Assembly: GCA_027886175.1 (NCBI GenBank)
Contig: JAJNNQ010000023.1
Span: 5,690,501-5,754,500 of the forward strand
DNA: 64,000 bases
Direction: 5' to 3'
From: Phylloscopus collybita
Taxonomy: Eukaryota > Chordata > Aves > Passeriformes > Phylloscopidae
The notes beneath the pieces are model-generated. The model had not been told where the DNA came from, searched no databases, and saw only the letters and a program-made list of their open reading frames with translations. Of the stretch, positions 1 through 11,100 are shown piece by piece. Within the stretch, counting starts at the first letter, position 1, and the number at the start of each line of letters is the position of its first letter. The position numbers and the translations under genes are program-made.

Positions 1-13
1 TTTTTTCTTTAAG

Positions 14-577
14 GTGTGGGAAGGTCTTAATGTGATTAAGACTGGAAGAGTGATGCTGGGGGAAACCAATCCAGTCGATTCCAAGCCTGGCACTATTCGT
101 GGGGACTTCTGTGTCCAAGTTGGAAGGTAAATTTTAAAACTTTTGGTATCATCCAAAGGCACTAAATACCAAGTGCTATGTCATGATATCTGCAGAAACT
201 GTACTCCATCCTTCTCTCTCTTACACATGGAGCTGCCATTCCCTGTGCCTATGTCATATTAGGATCTAAGGATGGGGATCAAGTCATGGTTGTCCCCATT
301 GACAAAAAGGAGGAGCAAAGCTGGCACTGCCTATGTTGTGTCTTTTCCTACTTTACGGTTACTTAAAGCTCCTGTCCATAATGAGAAGCACTTCAAAACA
401 AGAAGCTTACTTTACTTTAAGAATTCTCTTACTTTTTTATTCACCTTTTCTTTTCCCAGGAACATCATTCATGGTAGTGATTCTGTGGAAAGTGCTGAGA
501 CAGAGATCAATTTATGGTTCACTCCTGAAGAACTGGTTGATTACAGAAGCTGTGCTCATGAGTGGATCTATGATTAA
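14..577 (+). CDS. NME2: Nucleoside diphosphate kinase (NME2-like), last two coding exons
   Basis: Partial gene; the 5' exons lie before the window. Exon 14-126 follows a T-rich acceptor (tttaag) and ends at a GTAA donor. Exon 460-577 follows ttttcccag and ends with TAA at 575-577. Joined in phase they encode the C-terminal half of an NDP kinase: [20 protein letters not shown], then the [10 protein letters not shown] nucleotide-binding stretch, then NIIHGSDS with the catalytic histidine that is phosphorylated during gamma-phosphate transfer between NTPs and NDPs. The C-terminus SCAHEWIYD favours NME2 (SCAH) over NME1 (SCAQ), but I cannot exclude the NME1 paralogue. The exon boundaries equal those I know for vertebrate NME1/NME2, and the intron makes a retrocopy unlikely. 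Oddity: the near-invariant NPADS motif reads NPVDS (codon GTC at about 81-83). The enzyme acts as a hexamer in the cytosol. Confidence 0.9.
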
Positions 578-1043
578 CACCCAGGCTGGATCTTCCGATA
601 TCCCCATGTCCATGAGCTGTTATGTGCAGTCATAGGTTGGAGACAGAAATCATGACTCAAGTTCTCTTGATCATAAAACAAACATTCAGAACCTTCTTGT
701 ATAGAGAGCTCAAAACTCCCAGATCTAGACAAGTGATTGGTCTGGGTCATAACACCACCCAGCTCCCTGGCCAATGATACATCTGCATGTAGGGTTCAAA
801 GGGGTTGATTGAGGTCTCTGTTTGAGTTGAAATCCCTCCTATCACTGCTCACCCAGACTCTTGCTTTATTTCTAGGCTGGTCGAGTTTGGGGGGCAGCTT
901 CAGACTAGCTGCACTGTGGCAATGCACTGTGACAATGAGCACCCTTTTGGTTCTATTAAAAAATGTAAAAGTGTTCTTTGTGATCTTGCGCAGGCACCTT
1001 GCAGTTAGGATGACAAAGACAACGTGACGACACATATAATAAA
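578..1043 (+). other. NME2 3' UTR, probable poly(A) signal at its end
   Basis: Sequence after the NME2-like stop has no open frame of note. An AATAAA hexamer at 1038-1043 is the first canonical poly(A) signal downstream; a second lies at 1243-1248, before an A-run at about 1274-1290. The 3' end is inferred from hexamers only. Confidence 0.4.
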
Positions 1044-2358
1044 TCTAGTTTGAGTAAAACTTTCTACTCAACTCGACAAGTCTAGTTTCCCTTAGCTAGT
1101 GATGTATTTCATGTATCATTGGAGTTGTGACATTCATATTTGGGAGCTGTTACAGGGGATTACTAGAAATACAAGTTTTTAAAATGCCATGTTGCAGGCT
1201 CATTACTTGGAAGTTACAATTTTTCAACCTAACACTATAAACAATAAACAATTTAACTTACAATCATTTAAATTAAAAAAAAAAAAAAAACAAACCACAT
1301 CCTTTTGCCACTGATGTCTCCCAAATGTTTGAGTCTTGGAGTTGGAGTAGTAATGGGCAGATTTGTCTTACCATTGACAATCTTCTGCCTCTAGCAAGCT
1401 CTTGGCTTGCTAGGTTATGTTGTGAATTGATTGAAAAGCATGAGAACATGAGAGCACCAAGACTTGATGTGGTTACACATCCACCCCATACTTCCCCCCT
1501 TTCTTTGTTTTAGCAATTATAATAGGAACAAAACATGGACCTTAGAACAAAATTAATAAGGTAAGACTTATAACTGCCTATCACCCAGGATCTGCTGTCA
1601 CTGAGGAGCCTCCTTTTCATAATGAGGACTCGAAAAGCCTCTTCCACACAAGACCTTCATGTTATCTTAAAGGAAAAGGGGTTCAGCTTCTGAAAAGCCA
1701 GATCAGCTTGTCAAAGTTACTTGCTTTCATTTTTAGCACAGAAACACCTGGGCTTGATAGCATTCCTGCCAGTCAAGGCCACAGCTTGGCCAGAGCTGAG
1801 ACCTAGACTGGGCAGACTTCCCTATCATGTCCTTAAAAGAAGTATTTCAGCAATGACTCATGGAACATCTTGCTTTCTTATCTATTCTTAACTAAATAAC
1901 CAATGATATATAAGTAACTTGTAAATAACTACAACTATGCACACACTATAACTCTTTTGAAAGCACCATTTACTTCCTTGTCACAAACAATTCAAATGAA
2001 CCAAGGAAGCCACCAATCTCTGTGAAGAACCAACCAATCTCTGTCTCAGCTAGGTAAAATATTTACACAGTTTTAGATGACTGAGAACAAAACTTAATTT
2101 GGATTTTGAAATCCCCTAACTGAAATTGTAGGATTTTTGGAAGAGGAAAGTAAATACCTCTGTTAAAAATGACCCTACAATACTGGCTTTCACAGTTGTG
2201 TATTAGTCTTTCTATGTAGTTATTGATTTTAAGTATAGCACAATTTATAACCCCTTTTAGTTGCTTGTTAGTATTACCTTATTTCTCATTTTAAGTACAC
2301 ACCGTAGAGCTCATGGAAATAGTAGTGTGATGACTATATTATATTGATGTATACACCT
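1044..2358. other. Intergenic, AT-rich, no gene seen
   Basis: No exon, RNA gene or recognisable transposon found. It holds an A-run at about 1274-1290 and otherwise unique-looking AT-rich sequence. Confidence 0.5.
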
Positions 2359-2839
2359 TGTAGCTTGTAGAATAATGTGGTGAACGTATTGTACTATAGG
2401 CCTTAGCAAAATATAAAATGTTAAAATACTTCTATGTAACCAAGAGAACTGTATAAAGCAATTAAGTTGTTTCCCACATCTTCTGACTGACCTCTCCAAG
2501 TGATAAGATAGGAATTGAGAAGTTGTGCTCTTTCCAGGAGCTGTTGCTGGCCCTGCACCCTTGGGTGAGGATAGGGGGAGGGAGGCACGAGGGTGTTTTT
2601 TGTTATTTCAGACTCCTACTGAGGGATGGAAGTTACAAACTAAAAACCCTTGCAGGGAAAGCTATCTGAGCTCTGTAACGTGGTTACATGATGGAGTGCA
2701 AGATATAGCAAAGCCATGTCATGTTTCCTCAGGGTCTGCTGTGTTTCTAGGAGCTCGACTTTGCTTTTGAGGCTGCATTGTGAATATTTATATGAATAAA
2801 GGTTCATGAGATTGTCTGTTTTGCATTTCCTCTGTTACA
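2359..2839 (+). mobile_element. Candidate solitary LTR of an endogenous retrovirus
   Basis: About 480 bp begins with TGTAG and ends with TTACA, so it has the TG...CA ends of an LTR. A TATAAA-like box (gtataaagc) lies near 2453 and AATAAA near 2795, about 45 bp before the 3' end: the U3-R-U5 order of a sense-oriented LTR. No gag, pol or env coding sequence lies beside it, so it would be a solo LTR. I found no target-site duplication and the exact 5' end is uncertain. It is recognised by layout only. Confidence 0.33.
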
Positions 2840-3640
2840 GGACATGCAGCCCTGTGTTACACTAGTGCATACAGGATGCAAAAAGGGCTCAGCCAGCTTC
2901 CTGGGCCCTCCCATCTCCTCCTCAAATGCAGAAATAAATCAGAGCCCTGCCTGAGCATAGCAGCATTGTTGTCCCAAAAGATGGGTGAGGAACATGAGTT
3001 GTCAGCCCACAGACCAGCTGCGATTGGCCAAGAGACAACTAAAATGTTGGGGCAGACACTTGGAATGAGAGCATTCAAGAAAGAAAAAGTGTACTTAAAA
3101 TACAGGGCACATAAAGAGAGGAAATAGAAGTTGGGGGGGGGGACATTACAAAGACCTAGAAGGTATATGGGGAGAAGTTAAAATATTTTGAAAAATGATA
3201 AATAGGAAAAGATAGAAGTAGCAATGGACTGAGATAGAGGATAAAGACAAGAGGGGTGGGGAAGAGGATGGAAGTGCAGAAAGAAAAAGAAAACAGAGAG
3301 GTAGAATGAGACAGAAAGATGGGAGCTTGGATAACGGGAGAGGTGTGGTGAAACAGAAAAAATTGCATCAGTGGGAGAAGGGTGAGGCGGTAGGGATAGG
3401 ATGCCAAAGAGGGGCAACATGGACTAATGGGTCCAGGACTCACTGCAGCTCCTACTCAGAGCTGCTGGGAGAATTTGACAATTCAGATGTATCTGTCCCC
3501 CTCTCCCTCTCCATCCCTTACTTTGTACTTCCAATGGGTCGGCTGTCAGCCACCTGAGACATTAAATTAATGTCTTACAACTTTTACAAGGCTTTGCAAA
3601 TACACAGCTTTACCTGTGCACGCACTACATGGTTACACAT
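2840..3640. other. Intergenic, purine-rich on the + strand from about 3080 to 3420
   Basis: No gene recognised. A G-run lies at about 3134-3142 (gttgggggggggg). From about 3080 to 3420 the + strand is strongly enriched in A and G, which opens pyrimidine-coded frames on the minus strand that I regard as non-coding. Confidence 0.5.
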
Positions 3641-3990
3641 ACAGGCCCTGCCGTGCTCGGCGGTGATCTGCTTAGGACAACGCTTCGAGAAATTCTTCCT
3701 CATCCGGAGAGGAGATCCCAGCACTCCTCCCCGGCGAGAATGACATGGCTCTCCCCTGTAATTTGCGGGGTCACATCTCAGACTTTGCTCCTGCCCGTCC
3801 CCCCACCCCCGGTCAAACGGGGCCTCCTCGGAACGCAGCGCTGCCGGAGCGCATCCCCTCTGCTGTGACCGACGGCCGCGGGGACGAGGCAGCCACACGC
3901 AGCCGGAACACTGCGGGGCCTGACAGCGGCTGGGGCGGCCCGATGCGATGGGGCAGGAAGCGGCACCCGGTTCCGCCCGACCCGAACACC

Positions 3991-4829
3991 GGGAGAGAGA
4001 GAGAGAGGGGGGGGGGAGAGAGGGAGAGAGAGGGAGAGAGGGAGAGAGAGGGAGAGGGGGAGAGGGGGAGAGGGAGAGGGAGAGGGAGAGAGGGAGGGAG
4101 GGAGAGAGAGGGAGAGGGAGAGAGGGGGAGAGAGGGAGAGGGGGAGAGAGGGGGAGAGGGAGGGAGAGAGAGGGAGAGAGAGGGAGAGAGAGGGAGGGAG
4201 AGAGGGAGAGAGAGGGAGAGGGGGAGAGGGGGAGAGAGAGGGAGAGAGGGAGAGAGAGGGAGAGGGGGAGAGGGGGAGAGAGGGAGAGGGGGAGAGAGGG
4301 GGAGAGGGAGGGAGAGAGAGGGAGAGAGAGGGAGAGAGAGGGAGGGAGAGAGGGAGAGAGAGGGAGAGGGGGAGAGGGGGAGAGAGAGGGAGAGAGGGAG
4401 AGAGGGAGAGAGAGGGAGAGGGAGAGAGAGAGAGGGGGAGAGAGGGAGAGGGGGAGAGAGGGAGAGAGGGAGAGAGGGAGAGAGAGGGAGAGGGAGAGAG
4501 AGAGAGGGGGAGAGAGGGAGAGGGGGAGAGAGGGAGAGGGGGAGAGAGGGGGAGAGGGAGAGGGGGAGAGGGGGAGAGAGAGGGGGGGAGAGGGGGAGAG
4601 AGAGGGAGAGAGGGAGAGAGGGAGAGAGAAGGAGAGGGAGAGAGAGAGAGAGAGAGAGGGAGAGGGGAGAGGGGGAGACAGGGGGAGACAGGGAGAGAGG
4701 GAGAGAGAGGGAGAGAGGGAGAAAGAGGGAGAGAGGGAGGGAGAGAGGGAGAGGGGGAGAGAGGGGGAGAGAGGGAGAGACAGGGAGACAGGGAGACAGG
4801 GGGAGAGAGGGGGAGAGAAGGAGAGAGAG
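3991..4829. repeat. 839-bp homopurine (GAGGGA/GA)n tract
   Basis: The + strand contains only A and G apart from five C residues (about 4679, 4689, 4781, 4789, 4797), each in an AGACAGGG context. There is no T. The unit is irregular: mixtures of GAGA, GGGAGA and GGGGGAGA. Inner segments recur by eye at offsets near 148 bp (about 4150-4260 against 4300-4400) and near 72 bp (about 4415-4480 against 4487-4550), which suggests growth by slippage and unequal exchange. It sits 330 bp upstream of the CSNK1D start codon. GA/GGGA units cannot form stop codons in any frame on either strand, which explains the long spurious reading frames here. Confidence 0.97.
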
Positions 4830-5158
4830 CGGCGCGGCGGAGGAGCCGGCGCCGCATCCGCCCCGCCCGGCGCGCGCCCGGCCCTGCGGCAGCGCGCCCC
4901 GCCCCTGTCGCTAGGGAAGTGAGGTCACGCAGTATGGTGGCTCGGGGCCCGAGGGGCTGAGGAGCGGGCCCTGTCGGCAATCCGTGTCCATCTTGCTCAG
5001 GACCTGCGGTGACGGTCTTGCCTGTCTCGCTGTTATCGAGTGGCGAGACCAAAGCCGCGATGGCACCCGAAACCGCAGGACTGTGAGGCATCGGAGCGAG
5101 AGCCAGCAGGCCGGGCAGAGCTACGGAACCGGGTCGCGGACGGAGGCGAGCTGCCGCC
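4830..5158 (+). promoter_or_regulatory. CSNK1D CpG-island promoter and 5' UTR
   Basis: Very GC- and CpG-rich sequence directly after the purine tract, with GC boxes (CCCCGCCC near 4859 and 4898) and a TGAGGTCA element near 4920. No TATA box is seen. The island resumes upstream of the purine tract at about 3640-3985. The start codon at 5159 lies in a near-ideal Kozak context (GCCGCCATGG). The transcription start is not resolved. Confidence 0.75.
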
Positions 5159-8100
5159 ATGGAGCTGAGGGTTGGGAACCGGTACCGGCTGGGCCGGAAG
5201 ATCGGGAGCGGCTCCTTCGGGGATATATACCTGGGTAAGGAGGATAGCTCGCTAGGGGTTTAGCTGGACGTTTTGTGGCTGTGTGGAGGACATTGAGGGC
5301 CTAGCCGGGTCAGGCAAGTACCTGGGCTAGGGACACAGCAGCAGTAATTTAATATTTCGTTGACATCCTGTCCGAATTTGGACAGTGCGGAAATCGGGAA
5401 TTCTGATTTACTCGGCTGCCTCTTCTCATTGCTGTCTAGTGACCTTGGGCACCGTTTACGTCTGTAAAATGGGCGTAAGGGTAAAAATCGCCTCATTTGA
5501 AAACCAGGAAGAAAAAAACTCAAAACCACACAAGCCCTGGAAACCTCACAACCTACTACATTCGGAAAAACGTTCTGGGAAAGAAACGTATACCAGGGTT
5601 AAATATCGCTGCAGTGGACTAGAAAAAAATTGTCAGACGGATGTTTCTTTCTCTTGTGAGGCCTAAAAAAACCCTACACAACTACAGGTGATTAGGTTGC
5701 TGTAAAAAAACCCTTCAAATCCTTCAAATAATCCTCGTAGTTTGGCTAATCCCGTTGCTTGACTGTTGGCTTATCGTGATCGCTGTGCAATTGTAAAACG
5801 TACAGGATCGGAATAGTTTTTGCCAGTCCATTATTATAGCTCTCTAACGTAATAGCCTACAGCTGTTGCTCATGACAGGCACAGGTGGTGGGTACAGCAA
5901 GCTTTGAAAGCAGGTGTTTTAAAAATACTCTGCATATTCGGCAAACTTTCCAGCCGTGTGAAGTGGGTTAAATCCAAAGAAACGCGAGCGTTGTGTCCCG
6001 TGCTGTAGGCACAAGGACTCTGCTTTTGAAAATCGTGTTAACTTAGAAAAGCAAATCAAGAAAGAGGGGGAGGGGAGGAAGGTGGAACTTGCAGGGTCTA
6101 AGGTTCATTGACTGCGTATTTGTGGAAGATAAAAATAATGTCACTTGCTGGTTTATGTGGTGTGTTGGGGCAGTGCATGCAGTGTGAGAGGTGGAGGTTG
6201 TTTTTCTGTACAGCAGGCCTTCGTCTTGAAATGCACAGCTGGCATTCCAAAATAATTTGTTACCTAAAGCTGCTTGTCTACCGATAATGAGATGCTGGTT
6301 ATCCATAAGACAGGTCATATAGCTGATGAAAACCAGACATTTTAAACTGAAGGTATTGGTTGTCTAGAGACAGAGAGCATGGTCGTTCCTCTCTGCAATG
6401 CATGTATAGAAGATTGAAGATGCAACCACAGGAGATTGTGGTAAACCTTGTGCAAAAATCCTTGTTAGCTTCCATTGGGCTTTGGGGGGAAACTTAAGAC
6501 AGCAGTTGAAATCTGAAGTCTTAGATGATTTGAAAAAAATTAACTTTTAACTACTGCTCAGATAGATCAGATCGTATTACAGTATTAATTTTAAGTGCAA
6601 GTGAAATAAACATTCATGTGTCACTTTCATCTCTATGCAGGCAGCTCACACCAGTGAAGTTGCACAGAAAGTAAATAGTTCCCTGTATGCTGGTGTATAT
6701 AGTAATGCTATACTGAATTTTGTGCAGTAAATTCTCTGGGTTTTACACTTTTTTTTATTTTTAGATAATCGTCATGGATTTACTTTCAGGGCTTACTGCA
6801 GATGTCATGCCTGAGCCAGTAACTAGCATGGAAGTACGTGAATGGAAGATCCAGCTGGTGCCATGGGTTTATTTTTCATGGGGAAATTACTGTCTTAACA
6901 GAACTGAAGCCTTTTGTAGAGTACTATTTGGTTTGCCTACCATTATCTGGTAGAACACTACCAGATATATATTTATATTTTTGTGATAATAAAATGTGGC
7001 CGGTTTCTAAAAAAATTCCAGTTATTGCTTGGTTGTTCAGAATGTACAGTAGACATAAGTGTCTTAAAATAATTTCTGAAGTTATTTCAGAAGTCATTAT
7101 TTATTTTTGAGTACACATGCTTTCTGATAGGCCTCAGTGGATTTGTGGATTACTTCAGTGTACATTCCCAGCTCAGTTTTATGCTTTGAAAAGGAAGATT
7201 TGACTATTTTTTGCCTGTTTCCAGTCCCCAGGTTTTGTCTTAAGTGCAGCTACAAGGGTTTTGAAGACATTCCAGAGTAGAGGGGAGGGACTTACTGTGT
7301 TTTTCCCACCCTTTCCCTTTTTCCTTACTTTGGAATAAGGAGACAACAACACTGTTAGGAGCATGGTTCTTTCACATTTTTTCCTCTTCTCCTTCATACC
7401 TCAAAATTTTGTCTTCTGGAATTTGGAATGGGGGTCTGTGGGACAGGATTTTTTAAGTGTAAGGCAGTACTGTAAATAAATGAGCATAAACAACTTAAAG
7501 TGAAGTTCAGGAGTTCACCTATGTTATCTTCTAGAGGAAGATATGAAAGAAATTGATACACAGGTATTCTAAAGAGTCTAAAAGGTGGACAGGAGTGAGT
7601 GGATCAGAGTAAGCACTTGTTTTGTTGCCCAGACCATGAGTTCAGGTAGGAATGAGTCATGACAACAGGATAGTTGCAGTGCTTTTGGTTTCTTGTGTTA
7701 TGTGTATATTTTTCTTAAGAATGACTTTTAGGTTGTGAACTAATTAAAATTATTTCCAAGGCCTTCTTTAGGGAAGAGGACTTCACAATTACAAGTAAAT
7801 TAGAATTTTGCATTAAAAAAAAAAAAAAAAAGCTTTCAAAACTTTAGTTTTTCCCTTATAAATGATGACTTCTCATTACATTGCTTGTTACTACTTTTTA
7901 ATGATTCCTTTCATAGAACTTAATATTACATATTCCTTAAAGGAAGCTAAACTTTTGGTGAAATACAGGGTGCTGTAAAATTTTAGAAACTTATGTGTCA
8001 GGTTGAAGGTGTAGACAAAAGTCCCTACTTGGGGACAAGCACTGGATTGCTTGGCAAAATTATTCCCATTTTTGTGCCCCTCTCATTGATTTTGCTGGGC

Positions 8101-11100
8101 TCAGAAATATTAATTGCATTATTTTAGTACGAAATGTCTTGATGGAGAGGGCTTACATGGAAGTGGAGTTCAGGCTAAGGATCTTGGCTTTCTTAGGTGG
8201 TAAAGACTTCTTGGGAAGAGCAAGTCTGCTAACAAGTGACCTACCAGATTGAGACCACTGTCTGTCGAGTAAGTTCAGTAGCGTGTTGAGCAGAACTTGA
8301 TCCTGATAATACAGGTCTTGATCTTCCTGCACAGTTTTTGCCTTGATCAACCACAGAAGTCTGCAGTTGTCTTTAGAGAGGTATATATCTTTCATTATAT
8401 GCATTTGTGTCTGTTTTGGATTAGAAAAGTTTTTTTAAAAAGCCAAATGAACCAGAACCCCAAAACAACCCCATTGCTGTTGACTGCTCATCAGTTAATA
8501 TGGTTGTCAGTCTACACCCTCTCTGATTTTGGCTCCTGTAGAACTTAGGAGAACAAGGGTAGTCAAGAAAGGTCAGGAGTTGTGCAGTTCAAAATTGTGA
8601 CCTTCATTTGAGTTGGGAGGTCAGTATTAAGTCCTTCCTCCTTGTATTGTTGATACGTGCTTTCAAATTTCTGGGTTGATGGTCACCAGTATTAACTTAA
8701 AGTCCACCAAAAAATCAGCTCATGAAATGTGAAAAATACTAGATTACATGTTGAAGAGCTTTCAGTTGCTGCAACTGTACTGTGACCAAAGTAACAATCC
8801 AGGGTCCTGTCACTTGTTATGCTAGATAAAAAGCAGTCATATGAGACAGATACATATAGCCTTATTTTTCTTCTGCATTTTTCAGTTGATGGCCTTGAGT
8901 TGTGCTTATTGTATCTAGAGTGAGCTTTGTATGTTTTGTTGGTTTTTAGGATGCATTGTGAAATGCCTAATAAATAGCTGCTGGGATGTCCACTCACAGA
9001 AACTCAATGTTCTGGCAACACCAACTTGATACCCACGTGTGTGTGCAAATGGAAAGATGTTTTATTAACATAAAAAAAGATGCATAGTCTTGTGTGAGCT
9101 CGAATGATTCCATGCAGTATCAATTCCTGCCAAAGTGAACAGTCATGTCAGCTTTGAGGCATGGGTTGTTAACATGTCTTTGTAGCCTTAGTTTTCCTGA
9201 CTTTGTAGGATAAAAGCCTATAAAGCACTGAAGTAGCTCCTTAATCAAAGGAACAGGATTTTACAACTATACAGGTTAGGTCAGTACACTGTAATGGTCA
9301 AATAAAAACATAGGGGGGAAGAATAGGTAGGCAGAATATGTGATGATGTGCATGTGTCTTAATTGCTTCATGTGAGTCCCAAAAAGGGCATTATGGAAGT
9401 ACAGATAAGACAAAAGGGAAATAATATGCAGTAATTAAAAATTACTTATACAGGGAATGACAAGAGTGTTTGCACTCTGAGAAGAGTTAAGGGAAAGTGA
9501 GGTAGTATAAAAGTGTATGCAATCCTGACCAAAAGTGAGTACAAAAAGATCATTTGCTGTTTCTCAACAAAACAAAACAACCCGTGAACTCCAAGCTGGG
9601 CTTTTGAGAGTGAGGATCAGATCAAACAGTAGGTGATGTTCTTCACACGATCCTGAACCATGAGGTAAAGCAGAAAAGGGCCAGATTCTGAAAGTAGAGA
9701 GACTTGGAAATATGTCTGTGAATTGTCACACATTTCCTTTTGCTATTTCCTTTTTTCCCTGTCATTTGTAAGTTGCTTGGTTGGGAGAGTGTGTATTTTC
9801 TTGACTGTTTCTTTTTAAGAGTGTCAGTTTCTCCCTACATACTTTGAAAGTGAACAGATAAGCCATTTTTGTACTCCTGAAACAAGAATTTTGCAGACTG
9901 CAGGTTCTTCAGTCTACATAATCTGCCTTCCAGCCAAGTAAAATAAGGTGTCAGGGTACAGCCGGAGTATGTTGAGATCCAGGGAAATTACAGTCTCTTT
10001 TTCCAAGACATAAGAGGAGGTGATTTGAATTCCTAGCATTTCTTCCATTGGCAGGGCTGTGTGTCACATTTGTAAATACTAATTCTGAGAATCTTTACCA
10101 CGAACTGGAAAGACATCCCTGAGAAGATGCACTTGCTTTATTTTTGTTGTTTGTTTTGGTTTGTTGTTTTCTTTTTTGTGGGATAGCAATTTTAGCTTCC
10201 TGTGCTACAGTGTCTGATAGTTGTCTCTTGTAATCCTAGTCTGTTGGTGAGTAAGGTTTGAGAAGAATTTGTAGATAATCATGGCTGAAAGTACTTAATC
10301 TCTGGATGTTTGCCATTGGGAAATAGTTAGTTGATGTTTGTTTCGCTTCAGTCTTGGCAAGAGAAATGCGTCTTAAAAATATTTTGACCAATGTTTAAAT
10401 TCTTCTGGTTTTAGGAACTGATATTGCTGCTGGAGAGGAGGTTGCAATAAAGTTGGAATGTGTGAAAACCAAACATCCTCAGCTCCACATCGAGAGTAAA
10501 ATCTACAAAATGATGCAGGGTGGAGGCAAGTAAACTATTTTCCTTCTTCAAAGATTTTACTGGTTTTACACCTTCAATGTATCTGCCGCCTGCCAGTTAA
10601 TGTTTGGGATGTCTTTGACAGATAAGGAGAAAGTGGGAAAGGTAGCAGGGTAGATGAAGAGCAGCATTTCAGTTCTGCAGGGGTTGTGGAGGAGCAGTTC
10701 CAAATCCCTGGCTGCCACTCTTCGTGATAACCAGTAAGATCCTCCAAAGTTTCTCATAGCTCCCAAAATATTAAAATGGGAGGACCTTGTGCAGTGTGAA
10801 ACAAAGTTTGGTCCCAGACTAGTGATTTATTTCTGATTCTCGTGGATCACCGAAAGATGATAACCACTGCTTTGGACCATTTCATGTGACTTGCTTATTA
10901 TGGTAGCACAACTCTATAAACTTTTAAAATTCAGGTTAATTTTGGTTGTATGTGTTTGTATTCTTTCTTCTGAGTTAAAAATATTTCCTTGCTGGGAGAG
11001 CTGAAAGACAAAATGGCATTAATAGTGGAGAATAGGAATGCAGCAACTTTGTACCTACTGTGTGTTGCTGTGCTGCAGTAACTTATTCATGTATTTTGGA

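Noticed and set aside
1..577. NME fragment as a processed pseudogene
   Set aside because: A normal intron with proper splice sites separates two intact exons at the known boundary, and the frame is open to a natural stop.
876..936. Acceptor-like tttatttctag, 6-bp hairpin (894-912) and a 13-bp tandem repeat (911-936), considered as a snoRNA or miRNA
   Set aside because: No box C/D or H/ACA arrangement and the stem is too short; probably 3' UTR sequence of the NME gene.
3745..5160. Very long open frames (up to 460 codons) on both strands
   Set aside because: They are GER/SPSLPL-type low-complexity translations of the homopurine tract, in which stop codons cannot arise. No start or conservation supports a protein.
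10526..10535. Ordinary GT donor for CSNK1D exon 2 (at 10530)
   Set aside because: It would add four bases and shift the frame in the kinase domain, while the GC donor keeps it exactly.
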